DNA from: Alviniconcha marisindica | Lineage: Eukaryota > Mollusca > Gastropoda > Provannidae | DNA length: 64,000 nt | Direction of reading: 5' to 3' | NCBI GenBank assembly: GCA_018857735.1 | Contig: JABMCL010003048.1 | Span: forward strand, 120,001-184,000 | In this document: positions 20,513 through 35,700 of the stretch, piece by piece | How the letters are laid out: every line of letters begins with the position of its first letter | Numbering within the stretch: the first letter of the stretch is position 1 | Made by a program: the position numbers and the translations under genes | Notes under the pieces: model-generated | The model's database searches: none | What the model was told of the DNA's origin: nothing | Seen by the model: the letters and a program-made list of their open reading frames with translations, nothing else

Positions 20513-23500
20513 ACACACACACACACACACACATATCTACATTATCTCTCGCTTTCACACACAGCCACTCTCTCTCAGATACACACACATCCACTCTCAT
20601 TCAAAAACATCCACCCACCCTCTCACTCTATCTCACACACACACATGATCCACACTCTTTCACACACACACACACACATACCGTATATCACATCAGATAA
20701 TATCAACCCCCAGTCAGATTGCAGATGCCAGCATAGCAGGCAACACTGCACTCATATGTACAGGTGTGAGGAAAGTAGTTGTTCATGCTAGCTTCTCACC
20801 CAACAGTGGGTAAACCTCAGGGTTTTAGCTAAAGAAAACTAACAAAGAAACAAACAGGTCACAGACCATCTTGCATGGCAGACCTGAAGTTCTCTAAAGC
20901 GTGATCGTGACCGGGTCCAAGGCAGCGGCTGTACACTGGACTGCATTCATGCTGTACAGCACTGTACTGTGATGCTAAGCTTGCCCCGAGTTCAGGCACA
21001 TCAAGCTCTGCATGGTTATTACCCAGGCCCAGGGACTACCATTCTCTGTCCATTCTCTTGTTCTCTCTGCTGTACCACGTTGTACTGTGTCACACTGCAC
21101 TGTATGTACCCTACTGCTATGATCCTGTGTGTTTGTCAACATGGAGTCATACTAAGCTGTATCTTTGCCACACTGTACTGTATGTACCCTACTGCTATGA
21201 TCCTGTGTGTTTGTCAACATGGAGTCATACTAAGCTGTATCTGTGCCACACTGTACTGTATGTACCCTACTGCGATGATCAAGTGTGTTTGTCAGCATGG
21301 AGTCATGCTAAGCTGTATCTGTGCCACTGTACTGTATGCACCCTACTTCATTGATCATGTGTATTTGTCAACATGGAGTTGTACTGAGCTGTATCTGTGC
21401 CACACTGTACTGTACATACCCTACTGCGATGATCAAATGTGCTTGTCTACATGGAGTTGTACTGAGCTGTATCTGTGGACCCTGAGATGGAGAACAAGAC
21501 CAGCAACATACCCTGAGTTTGGGAATGTCCAACTCTACATGGTCATTGTCCAGGCCTGGGTAGCGGTTGTACTCCTCGTAAAAGCGGTCGACTCCACGCA
21601 GCAGGATGTAGAAGAGAACGTCATCCCCCTCCTCGCTCTCCAGGTGCATGTCTAAACAAGAAGCTAGCAGTTTGCAAGGTTCACTACTAGTGCTACACAC
21701 AAACAAATCTAGTTACAGTGTGCAACTTTTACAGTGGTACGCAACCACCTCTCGTTCCAGTGGGTCAGATTCACCACAGCAGACAACCACTTCTAACTGC
21801 ACAGTGCGACGTTCACTACTGCAAGCAACCACCTGGGAAACGGGATTGTACAGGTGCAACTTTCATCGTGGTACACAACTGTAGCACACCACCTTCACAA
21901 TAAGGCTCAGGAATTTCACCAAGCCTGCGTCATAAGTACATTAAAATGTTGCTTTACACAGACTCTATGTGGGGACTATACATTAAAATGTACATTAAAA
22001 TGTTGCTATGCACTGACTCTATGCAGGGACTATACATTAAAATGTTGCTATGCACAGACTCTGTGTGGGGACTATCTTCAGCCATGATAAGCTCCTTGCG
22101 TAAGAGCATCCACCCTCCAGAGATGGAGATAAATCCTCCAAATGACAAGAAAAACAGCATGCTGTCTGCTACTGCCTACTTCCATGAAAGACCTTCAGGC
22201 AGTTGAAAATTAAACAAGAACAGGGAAGAGTTCGGGCAAGTTTGACAGAAAGCAGATCATAAGTTGCCCATACCCGTCTTACTCTTATCCTGTGAAGTTC
22301 AGGTAGAGCTACATGACCTGGGAAACAGGGCTGTGAGTAATATAATGATACAGAAAACTCCAATGACCCATATCCTGAAGGTTTGTCTAGCACTGAACCA
22401 CACCTCCTTGCTTTTGAGCTGTGCATCCTTTTTTTTTATCCTTTTGTTTGTTTTTCCACACAATTTTTGTTTTTACAATATCACACGCACGCTCACACGT
22501 GTACACATACATGTGCATGTGCAAGCACAGACGCAGACAGACAGACAGGTGAGTAGAGAAGACAAAAAAGAAAATTTAATCATGTGACATACTTAGTTCC
22601 ACTTTGTTGGCTGTGTCATTCCCGTACTCCTCAGCTAAACTGCGACAACGCACCAAGCGCAAGAAGGCAGCATTGCGACCTGCCACGCACAGGTACAGCA
22701 GAGAGTCAGACCACAACAGCACAAGCCACCTCCAAATCAAAACACTACCTGCCAAGAAAGTTGTGATGCATACCACTTCACTTCTGTAAAATGCAAGATT
22801 CATTCTCTTTGCCTTCTGTTTGTACTGTGGGATCAAAAAACTCCTTTTTGTAAAGACAACATCAAAGACCACTTCTTTCTGAAAGACCATACCCCACCCC
22901 CTTTCTTCTTTTCTCTCTAACGTTGACTATTTACAGCACATTTTACTGAGTTACCACCACTCTCATGAACCATGCATCCAGAACTTATAAGCCGTCTTTT
23001 GCTTTCTACAACAAACAATACATAATTATGAAAACATTGCATCTGAATACTCACAGAAGGTTTTTATCTCATTCTCAGAAATTGTGTTGCATGACTGAAA
23101 AAGGAAAAAAGAAGACAAAGTCAGCTCACATGCAACACAAACGAGACTGTTATATCACACTGAAATAGCAACATAACTGAACATATTAACATTGTACATG
23201 CATTCCTGCCCAACTGAAATGCTGCCAAAAAGTTTAAGATCAAATCTCTCTAAAACCATGGAACCAACTTGACTGAAATTGTTTTAACATTGACTATCCC
23301 TGTCCAGCAGTCCAACAAGTATCATCAACAATACATAACTGTTTTGGGCTTTTTTAAAACTGCACACAAAACAGTTTTTGAACTGTATCACATTTATTAT
23401 TGAATGCTCCCTGGAACAAGGAATGAATGACTTTCACTTACATACTGAAGTAAAACTGAAAGACTATTTTCTCTACCCAACCTCCACAATGCAGTTCAGT

Positions 23501-26500
23501 CATATTGTTATGCAACTACATACATCTTCCTATTAAAAAAGAAAGAAAAAAGCATTGACTACATTTATTCATCACTCCCACTAAATATTATTTAAAATGA
23601 CAAAAAAGACTCCCAAAACAAAAGAAGATGCACTAGTTTTCCTCTCTTTATAATACAAGAAGGGCTCTGAAATGAGGAACCTTGATATTTTTAGCCACGT
23701 TTGTTTTTGATTAAAAAAAACACAACTATTTATCACCAGTGTATTCTATACCGTAAAAACACAGAAAGTGTTAATGTGTAATTATCTCACCAGTAATAAT
23801 TTTGTACATATAGGCAATTAAGTTTCTATATAGCATTTCTTCCCAAGAGAGAGACAGACCTTAAACCACATCCATAAAACCTATGCTGTGTGTCAGACCC
23901 TAAATTACCTACTGTTAGTGTTACCCCAAACAAATTCATTTACCAACAAACAATTATGAAAAAATACAAAATAATTTTCACCACTAAATAATTTTGAACA
24001 ATAGTAAGTAAATTTGTGTTTTACGCCCAGTCAACCAGTGTGGTTATATCAGGGCGATATTTTGAACAATGTATTCCTTAACACTAAATAACTTTGAACA
24101 ACACTGATGTATGACATTAAAGCAATGTGTCTTCTTTGTGTAAACAAGGTTTGTTGCCCTGCACAGCAAAATACCCATTTTGCATGCCTAGATACTGTAT
24201 GTCACTGTTATTGTCAGTATGCTACAAATATGCTCACTTTGTTTACACCTGGTCTGGTTATTAGTAACTGTACATCTACAAACCTATTTCAGTTGTAAGC
24301 ATATCAGTGGCACAAAAAATACAGGACTAACAAACTTTCAATACAATTTGAATCAGCACTATGACCGTGACCTTGAACACAGCAATGCAATCTTTTCACA
24401 AGGCACTCAGGATTATGATGAAGTACTGTCAAACTAAGTTTGGTAGCAACAGGATCAGCAGTTCTGAAGATACAGTAGAAACGATCACATTTTGAGCCCA
24501 CACTGTGACATTACCTTGAAGATAACAAAACAATCATTTTGCATGACATTCTGGCTGATGATGATGCACCACCATATCAAATTGGCTATAAAAGTTTAAA
24601 CTGTTCACAAGATAGAGTCCTGACAAACATTCAATGAAGTTTTGAACTTTCATTGTTACCTTGACCTTGAACACATCAAAGTCTTTTTACAAGACACTCC
24701 AGTTTATGATGATCTACCATCAACATAAGTATGGCTGCCAAATAATCATTTATAGCAGAAACAGCCACATTTTTATCATATAAGCTGCTGATGTTGACCT
24801 TAAAGATACAATACCCCATTGTTTCGCATGACATTCTGGCTCATGATAATGTACCACCATACCAAGTATGGTTACAAAAGGCTGAGTGGTTCAGAAGATA
24901 TCTTCTGGACAAAGCCTTGTACACATGGACAGAATGACATACGGACAGGGTTTTCCAGTATATCCCCCAAACTTTGTTACAGGGCATATAAAAAAGAAGA
25001 CAAATTAGGTCACTGCAGTTTCAGAACGACTGGGCAGGTATTTGTACCTATTGTTCTTAAGTAAGAATTCTGGTGTAGTGAGAAGACAAATGATTCCTTT
25101 CATTCCATGCCTGAAGTCATGATTACACAAATAAGACGTTCCTTGGCTGATGTGGGCAGTTCTCAAGACATCTGGTACAACATTTTACCTCTGAATGCAC
25201 GTGTTTTTTTATACCATAATCAGTGAACATGTATGTGTATATATGTCAATGTTTGTCTTTTTCAATGGAAGCAATCTGTGTTGTACAGTAAAACCAACAA
25301 CTGCTTTTCTAAGTGGAAGCAGTCTGACTCCGAGTAGCACAACAAGGCCAATAGTTGCTTTCCCCAGTGGGAGCAATTTGTGTTGCACAATACAGTCAAT
25401 GCTTGCTTTCCTCAATGGAAGCAACTTGATTTGCACATCAAGGCCAATGGTTGTTTGCTCAGTAACATCAGTCTGAGTAGCACAGTAAGGCCAATGGCTG
25501 TTTTGCTCAGTAAAACCAGTCTGAGTAGCACAGTAAGGCCAATGGCTGTTTTGCTCAGTAAAACCAGTCTGAGTAGCACAGTAAGGCCAATGGCTGTTTT
25601 GCTCAGTAAAACCAGTCTGAGTAGCACAGTAAGGCCAATGGTGTTTTCCTCAGTAAAACCAGTCTGTGTAGCACAGTAAGGCCAATGGTTGTTTTGCTCA
25701 GTAAAACCAGTCTGAGTAGCACAGTAAGGCCAATGGTTGTTTTGCTCAGTAAACCAGTCTGAGTAGCACAGTAAGGCCAATGGCTTGTTTTGCTCAGTAA
25801 AACCAGTCTGAGTAGCACAGTAAGGCCAATGGTTGTTTTGCTCAGTAAAACCAGTCTGAGTAGCACAGTAAGGCCAATGGCTGTTTTGCTCAGTAAAACC
25901 AGTCTGAGTAGCACAGTAAGGCCAATGGTTGTTTTGCTCAGTAAAACCAGTCTGAGTAGCACAGTAAGGCCAATGGCTGTTTTGCTCAGTAAAACCAGTC
26001 TGAGTAGCACAGTAAGGCCAATGGCTGTTTTGCTCAGTAAAACCAGTCTGAGTAGCACAGTAAGGCCAATGGCTGTTTTCCTCAGCCCAAACCAGTGGAA
26101 GCAATTGTAGCAGCACAGCAAGGCCAATGCTTACATTCCTCAGTGGAAGCTGTCTGAATAAAGCTAATAACACTTTTCTTTGTGAGTTGCATAGCAAGGC
26201 CAGTACTTTCTTTCCTCAGTGGAAACAATGTGAGTAGCACAGCAGGGCCAATAGTTGCTTTCCTCCGTGGAAGCAAGTATGAGTAGCACAGTAAGGTCAG
26301 TGCTTGCTTTCCTCAATGGAAGCAACTGGGTAGCATAATAGTATTAATACTTGCTTTCCCCAGTGGAAGCAACCGAGTAGCACAGTATGGCCAACACTTG
26401 CTTTCCTCGATGAAAGCAATTCAACGGCACAGTATGGCCAACACTTGCTTTCCTCGATGAAAGCAATTCAACGGCACAGTATGGCCAACACTTGCTTTCC

Positions 26501-26796
26501 TCGATGAAAGCAATTCAACGGCACAGTATGGCCAACACTTGCTTTCCTCGATGAAAGCAATTCAACGGCACAGTATGGCCAACACTTGCTTTCCTCGATG
26601 AAAGCAACCATAAGCCCTGTGAGCTGCAGCTGAGCATGATAGAAAGCAAGCAAGACAGAAAAATGGCCAACCAAAAACTTGTACAAGGGATGTGGCAGAT
26701 TTCAGACTGTTCTCTCATCAACAGCTCCATGTGACTAACTACCTCCTGAACTGTCTGAGGGTGGTAGGGAAATCCACACATTACTGTGAAACCAGT

Positions 26797-26875
<79 letters not shown>

Positions 26876-29697
26876 TGTGTGTGCACAAAATAGTGAATTC
26901 TTCAGCTAATAAAACTACCTGTAATCAATGCAAGTACTTTTTGTCAATAAATTTGTTACAATTCTTTGACTTTTGCCATCACATAAAATCTGGGTGATGG
27001 TTTTACCTTTCAAAAAACAAGTTAAAAATATTGTGGGAATAGGAATGAAGACAGCTGTAACATGCATACAAAAACATTCTGGGGAAAAATAACTATAAAA
27101 TCAGTGTTAGTGTGTGCAGTATAACTAAAAGGCACATTAATTGCACAACAGGATTTTTTTCAAGCAAATTACCCCCCCCCCCCCCCCCCCAAACTTTCTG
27201 GTACTAAAATAAAATGCCATAATGCCATGCTATTTTACGTACACACCAGTGTTAGCAAAATGGTATTCCCTGGTTACATACCAAGGACAGCTGTAATGTT
27301 TACAGTATGTTGTAACATACCAGTGGTAGCAAATGGTGTGCTCTGGTTACATATCAAGGACAGCTGTAATGTGGCCTTAAGTTACATGCCATTAATAGAT
27401 GCATGGCAAGCTCTGAACACATAGACAGCTGTAATGTGCCCTAAGTTACATGCCAACGATAGCTGCATGATATATTCCAGTTACAACCACGAATTGCAGA
27501 AATGTGCTGTGAAGTTACATGCTAATGACAGCTGTATGGTAAGCTCAGGTTACATACTGAGGACAGCTGTAACAGGCACTTCAGGTACTGTTACATGCCA
27601 AGGATAGTTGCATGGTGTGCTCTGGTTACACACTAAAGGCAGCTGCAATGTGCTCCCCCCCCCCCCCCTCCAAGTTACACATGATAGCTGCATGGTGTGC
27701 TCCAGTTACACACCAAGGACAGCTGCAATGTGCTGAGTTACACATGATAGCTGCATGGTGTGCTCTGGTTACACACCAAGGACAGCTGCAATGTGCCCCC
27801 CAGTTACACATGATAACTGCATGGTGTGCTCTGGTTACACACCAAGGACAGCTGCAATGTGCCCCCCAGTTACACATGATAACTGCATGGTGTGCTCTGG
27901 TTACACACCAAGGACATCTGCAATGTGCCCCCCAGTTACACATGATAACTGCATGGTGTGCCCTGGTTACACACCAAGGACATCTGCAATGTGCCCTGGG
28001 TTACACATGAAAGCTACATGGTGTGCCCTGGTTACACACCAAGACAGGTGCAATGAGCCCTGAGTTACACATGATAGCTGCATGGTGTGCTCTGGTTACA
28101 CACCAAAGACAGCTGCAATGTGCCCCCCAGTTACACATGATAGCTGCATGATGTGCTCTGGTTACACACCAAGGACAGCTGCAATGTGCCCCGAGTTACA
28201 CATGACAGCTGCATGATGTGCTCTGGTTACACACCAAGGATACCAGTATGCTGGGCTGCAGTTGTGTACCAAAGACATCTGCATGATGCACTCTGTGGTC
28301 ACTTATGAAGGATAGAGGCAAGGTGCTCTCTGGTTACAGATCAGGGACAGCCACAAAGTTTGCTCGAGACACATATCATGGATCAATATGCTGGAGACAC
28401 AGTTAATGGCCAAAGCAAGTGAAGCGAAGCAAGGGGCAAGGAACCAAGGACAAGAACAAAGGGTCAGGGTAGGTTATACAGTGTAAGGGGAACAGCCACT
28501 TTTAATAGGCAATGCAAGGTCAAACTGACCCTCCCCAACCACCCCCAACCCCAAAATCAAACAAGCGAATACAAAGTGAACACAAACAAACGAATTCAAG
28601 AAGAGCCATTTCTTCAACAACTCACATTCAGATCCTTCAGGATTCAAGATGACCAGCTTCACATAATTCAATGCATCAACTTCCACTGTACTGGGGGAAA
28701 AGAGTTGTCCCCCCCCTGAGATGGACAGTTTCATTATGCTTCCCTTGGGATAATGCTTCCTCTGGGGTAGGTATTTCAGCAGGATCCCAGCTTAGTCTGC
28801 TATTGTGCTAATCAGGCAGAAATTTGAAGTTTGTCCCTGTCTCCATTTTGCTACTTCTAGTTCTAGTTCTACTTAGGTTTGTGAGAAATTGCTGATCTTG
28901 AAGGTTTTGTTACTGTTTCAGTGTTGGCCAGTTGGGTGGCTGGCTTAACCATAACTGATCATTACTGACTCTCATTTTTCATGCAATAAGAAAGAAAGAA
29001 AGACAAAATCTAGCAAATAGCAAGGGAGGGAGGAACGAAGAAAGAAGATACGAAACAGTGGACTGGACGACTTTAGGATCCATGAAGACAGGTTCATCCT
29101 ACAACAAGAAGAGCAAACGCTCAATCCACCCACACTCCAAAGTAATTCTGAACTCAGAGTGACTTACACTAGGTTGAAAGCATTCCAAATTTTCAAAAAC
29201 TCTCCTATCCTTTGAACCTTGCTTCTCATTAGGGCAAAACAGGAACAGATTTACATATTAAATTCTGCTTAGTTTGAATAAATGTGAGCTGTAATCAGAT
29301 GAAGAAAAAAGTTATTGTCACTTGAACCAAGACTGCTGTAAACAACTCAATTTTACTCTTATTTTTTCTTCTGGTTGAAAGCCTCATGTGAGAAACCAAT
29401 GAAATCCAAACATCACTCTGGACAAGCTGAAGAACACCTTAACTGCAGACAGTGCAGATGCAGAAGTGGGAGCAATTTTTAGTATGTACCATTTTCCAGA
29501 AAAAAATGACAACAGAGTAAAAAAACATGAAAGAGAAATGCTCAGATGACTCACATTCAAAAGAGGACAAATATTATTTTCTTTCCAACTCGACTGTCAC
29601 TTTGAAAATAAGCCATGGTCTCCAAAACCAAAATGGACGCATAAAGTCATCAGTAATGCTTGTATTATGTGTGTGTGTCTGCATGTTTATGTCTGTG

Positions 29698-29763
<66 letters not shown>

Positions 29764-32700
29764 AAGATTTGAATCTTGAAAACATGTACAGTTAAAGAAT
29801 GTGTAAGTGCTTAGGGCCTGTGTGGGATTATCATTATTATACTGATGAGTTTCAAGATCTTGCACTGAAGAAAACACCAACAATGAGGTTTTTGTCAGGG
29901 CAGGAAACACATCACTTGTCTGCCTTAAATGTGTTATTGATCACTGGTTTATAATGCCCTGTCAACTCTGCAGGGCATATCAGGGCGAAACACAATGGAA
30001 GAACATCTAACAATTAAATTCACAGAACAATTAAAAGCAACCAAAAGCGAAATGCCAACAGCATTACATTCACGGCTGAGCCCATATCATATGTACCTAT
30101 CGTATACACTTTTAATTCCAATGAATAAGAATTTGTCCAACAAACAAAAAAATCAAACAAAAAGGAGCAAAATTTCAGTTTTTATCTTTCCAACATTGCT
30201 GTGAAAAAAGATTGCTGAAACTGGTACAAAAAAGCTCAATCTTTGTGAGGATGGAGTCTACTACTAACTTTTCAGACATGGTTTTGAAGTTCCAGGGTGA
30301 GTAACTGTCAATATGAATGTTTTAAAACACATGACCAAAAAACCCTGAAATAAAGATTATGGTAGCTAAAAGCGCGACATAAAAGGTGGTCTTAGAAGTG
30401 TCTTTTGTTAACACCTACAAGTACAATGCTCAACTCTACCTTTGAGATACGCTGTGATTAATGTATCAAACAGCAACAAGAAGAGCAAAAATGCTCACTT
30501 GACTCACAAACAAACCTGCATATTTTCCTCCACACTATCCTGTGACTGAGAAAATACGCCATGGCTTCCAAAACACTATTAAACTGGAAGTGTACAGCCT
30601 GAAATATGCTAATCTGCATGCTGAGTTTTATAGATACTGCTGTAATAACATCAGCAAAAATGCTGCTGTGATAAACTTTGCCAAGAAAAGAAATGTATCA
30701 ATTACATGTGCAAAATAAAAACTACAATCACATTCATGACCACACCCATTATGTAATAAGCAAACAAAGCCTGAACTTGAGTGGATGAAATCTTGTCAAG
30801 GAAGCAACTTTCAGTTTTTAAGCACCACCACATCTTTGAATCAAGGTCATCAACATTGTATATGAAAGTGTACAGATGATGGGAGGTTACCGTGCCATCT
30901 AGAAAAGGTGGAAAGATGTTACACAAACTGAATAACCTCAGAGAAAAAGCCAAGATCTGATTTAAAAAATGTATCATCTGTCCTGAGTATAGCCAAGGAG
31001 ATGTAAAGTAGTTGGGTGCATGATCTCTGTCCATGCATGCAACCATACATAGTTTACACTGGATCAAGTACAAAGTTCCTGAAGAAACAACCTGTACCTG
31101 CAAGCCAGGCAAATGTTATCAAAAGCACTATCAACAAGTAGAGCTCAGCGCAGCTAATAATATATTATTAATCATGCAAACTTTGAAAGCATATGCTCAA
31201 ATAGCGTTCCCCACAAATTTGGCCTCCAGATTTTTCCCAGGCCATGAAATGCTTCATTACCTCATTTGAATACACATCAAAGTCAATATACGTGATCTTA
31301 GTCCATGTATTCAACATTTATCCAAGTATTCAACATTCATACAGAGTTTTAGCTTAATTAAATGTGAACTGTTTCATGCCACTGTGACCTTGAAATTAGG
31401 TCAAGATCACTGATTAGGTATGATCAAATAAGTGGTACCATCATGTAAACTGGCACTGATCCCTTTTCCGATTAAAAAAAAAATGCCATGTGAAAATTTG
31501 TAGCACATCCAGCCTGGTACTAACACTGATCATTACACACTCACATTTTTACACACGCATCACAGCTGGACTGGACAGGTAGAATGCAGACAATCATGAT
31601 GCAAAGTTTGATCTTTCCTAAACAGTCTCCAAATGCAAACAACATGGCTTTGCAAATGACTACATCTACCCATGGACAGCCAAATTTCTACATCTACCCA
31701 TGGACAGCCAAATACCAGTTATTACCACTTATAATTTTCCTGCAAGTCCCAACAGTAAAAGAAGTCTAGTCCTGTTCTGGAATGTCACTTTCTAATGGTT
31801 GTGAAGGTGATTTGCACATCTGAAAGTAGATATTTTCTGTGCAGATATGTGTTTAACTGTCAGTGAAAGACCACTCAGCCAGACCTCCTTGACATGCTTC
31901 ATTACTGTAACAAACTGTAATTACTGTCACTAGCACCACCAACTGTTTCAAACTGACAGATGACATTGCTTCACATGACACCTATCAGTCAAGGAGGCAC
32001 AATACAAACAGTACTGCTGTATGCTCCAAACCACCACTGTGAAGACGTGCTAGGTCCCCCCCCCCCCCTCCCTCCACCACTCCCATATCATTACAAGTTT
32101 TGGCCAGTACTCCCTGAGCACGGCTGTTCCCTAGGCTTGAAATCAGGCGCTTTAGCTGCTCACTGGCTGAGCTATTTTCAGCTCCCCATGCACATCTGCT
32201 CTGTCAGTGGAATCTAGGTCAGTACCAGCGGTGGTCAGTACTAGCTGGTCAGTACTAGCCGGCTGCCCTCTCATTTTCCATTTGGCTGGATTGCCACATC
32301 AGGCACAAGTGTAGTGTTGTTTAACACACTCTGGGGGGCTTCTGGACAGTGGGGCCCGATTTTAAGGGAAGGTTTCTTGTAGTGGATATACTGATGTTGT
32401 GATGTATGTATGTTTTGCTGAGAAAAGTCTATGAACCTCACAATTTTGGTGTCTTTCATACCTTTTATGTGTGTACCAACTACTCTCTACAGTCTAATAG
32501 TTTGCATGAAATGGCTCTGTTGCCAAAATGGAGTATTATTTACACCCCACCCTGGGAGTTTCTGGAGAGTGGAGCCCGATTTTAAGCAAAGGTTTCCTGT
32601 AGTGGATATTCTGATGTTGTTATGTATGCATGTTGTTTTCCTGAGAAAAGTCTGTGCAGCTCACAATGTTGTTGTATACTTCATACTTTTTTGTGTGTAC

Positions 32701-35700
32701 CATGCAAGTTTGTTGTTTTGCACTAAATGGATTCGTTGCTGAATGAAAACTAAAACTATTGTACCAGGAATGCTTGCTGTCCATGTAAACTTCAAAATAA
32801 GATTTTTGCAATGGTCTGCTGTCCAACTCTGTGGTGAAATGGTGCTGGGGAAGGGAGGGGTGAAAGACAGCTGTATAATTTACTGCTGGCAGCAGCAGCA
32901 GCATGTCCACAGCAGGACTGCTCAGCTATCCCATATCTCAAGTGGGGCCACCTGCACAGCTGACCTAGATTCTGGGGTACTGGCTCTGACCAATGCCCAA
33001 AATAGACCAGCCTTGCTCTAACTAAACAGGCCTCTGGGAACAGCCGTGTGAGGAAGGCTGTCACAGAAAATACAGGAAAATTAGCAACAGATGGTTAACA
33101 GGAATGACATTTTTCTCCTCATTTCTGTGTATATCTAATGTACATATATATATTTCTCACCCAAAGCAAACAAATCCTGACACACAGCACTTACCTAGAC
33201 ATGCACACTACACCCCTCCCCCCTCCCATTCCCACTCTCCAAACACCAGCATTCTTTGAAGTGAAAGAGGATCACACATACTCGACCAATGTCCTGCAGA
33301 AGAGAGTGAACTCTGCTCCGTATAGCATCCATGTCTGCTGTCGCCTTATTTTGATACACAGTCTGTAGCTGTATGTAGCGCTCTGAGTCCGACGTCATGT
33401 CAGGTATAGTGCCTCGCACTGGCAGACAACCTGCAGTCAAACAGATCAGCCATCAGTGTACATGTCTATTACCAGGTCTCTAATATATTATCACACTTGC
33501 TGTAAACTGGGAATCATAGCACACAAGGGTTGAAAAATACACACATCCATAGATACAGCATACACAGAAAGACCCCCCCCCCCCCCCCCTCCCCCCAACC
33601 ACCTGTATCCACCTCCAAACACAGAAGTGTGCGCACACATACGCAGAGTTCACAGCTGTCTTTGGGTTAAACAGTCAACACACACAGAGTTCACAGCTGT
33701 CTTCGGGTTAACGTTTAAAAAGTAAACACACACAGAGTTACAGCTGTCTTTGGGTTAAACAGTCAACACACACAGAGTTCACAGCTGTCTTTGGATTAAA
33801 CAGCCAACACAGCATTCACAGCTGTCTTTGGGTTAAACAGTTAACACAGCGTTCACAGCTGTCTTTGGGTTAAACAGCCAACACACAAAGAGTTCACAGC
33901 TGTCTGGGTTAAACAGTTAACCCACACAGAGTTCACAGCTGCCTTTGGGTTAAACAGTCAACACACAAAGTTCACAACTGTCTTTGGGTTAAACAGTCAA
34001 CACACACAGCATTCACAGCTGTCTGGGTTACACAGTTAACCCACAAAGAGCTCACAGCTGTCTTTGGGTTAAACAACACACACAAAGTTCACACCTGTCT
34101 TTGGGTTAAACAGTCAACACACACAGTATTCACAGCTGTCTAGGTTAAACAGTTAACACACACAGAGTTCACAGCTGTCTGGGTTAAACAGTTAACACAC
34201 ACAGAGTTCACAGCTGTCTTTTTTGGGTTTAACAGTTAACACACCTTCTCCTTCATTCTGTACAAAGTCCTTGAGGGCGCGGCACAATATCCAAAATGTT
34301 TTGCTCTGCAACAAACAAAATAAATCAATGCCCTCTGAAAATAAACTGAAGAAAAAAAAACACCAAAATACCTCCCAGCGTTTCATTTTTCTATTTCCAT
34401 GTCAGGAAATCATGGCTGTCAGGGGTTCCACTGTATTTTCATTTTCTAAGATTAACTGGTCCTTACTGGACACAAATGTACAAAATCTGCATCTTTACAA
34501 ACCCCCCTCTCTCTATATCCTTCCATTTGCCAAAAAAAGGGCTATACAAACCTCACTGTTGAGTTCTGTACAGCTAGGATCATCAAACAGTGCCTGCACA
34601 TCCGAAGGGATCTGAAACATCCAACAGGACTGAATGTGACACTTTTTCACCTGGTTCATACACTCAAAGACAGGCAGGCACGTAGGCATTTCCATATGCA
34701 GACAGAAAGACAAAGTACAAAAGCATTCTAGCCAGGCTATCCTGTTCTCAAGGACAAGATTACATTTAGTTCTACCACAAATTTAAGTCCTGTTCCCCTT
34801 TGGGGCCAGCGGTTTCTCTCCATCTTGCTGGGTGGGGACACACAATCACTCTTCACATCAGTGTACCTCTCCATCTTGCTGGGTGACAGTCACTCTTCAT
34901 ATCAGTGTATTTTTCCATCTTGCTGGATGGGGACACACAATCACTCTTCACATCAGTGTATTTCTCCATCTTGCTGGGTGACAATCACTCTTCATATCAG
35001 TGTATCTCTCCATCTTGCTGGATGGGGACACACAATCACTCTTCACATCAATGTATTTCTTCACCTCAGGAAGTGGCATGCATATGAGAGCTCTCAATTA
35101 AGACCGTGTGTGCAATAAAGCCCGACATGACCTGCTGCACACTGTATAGTTCAAAATGACAACACAGACTGATGGGACAGTTGTAACAAACTGTAACAAT
35201 AATAATGGAAATTTTGACAGCACCCTAACTATCACAACAATGACAACATGGCACAAGGGACTATGTTCAAAATGATAATATTTTATAATGATATTATATA
35301 ATATTGCATAGGATCTTGGATGGGTCAGGGTGATAGTGGCCAGCTGAGTAAGCCGGTGGGGTTAATTAATTAATTTGTTGTAGATAATTCTTATAATTGC
35401 TTTTAAGTTTTATTAGGACAGTAACTTTTAAGAGGGGGTCCTCAGGAAGTGGCAATTGTATGTGATATGCACAGCTTGATGCCAGTGGGATTTTTCATGT
35501 TTTTATCTATGAATGACTTTTTACCAGGATGTTTATTTGCTGTTGTTGTAATTTAATGTCTTATGATTGGAGTGAATGTGTGATGAGTGTACATGGCACC
35601 ACAAAACATTCCTTGAGCAATCAGTGTATTGACACTTGGCAATAAAGTTATATTGTATTGTCTAGTAATAGTATAATGGTTATCTCTTATAGAGTGCAAA

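Noticed and set aside
25450..26090. Regular array considered as a CRISPR
   Set aside because: Units are contiguous 48-bp copies without unique spacers, in a eukaryotic intron. This is a minisatellite.
25412..26197. A 261-residue open frame of 16-residue repeats (…[16 protein letters not shown]…)
   Set aside because: It is the 48-bp minisatellite read through. Several frames on both strands are equally open, it lies inside an intron, and the peptide resembles no protein.
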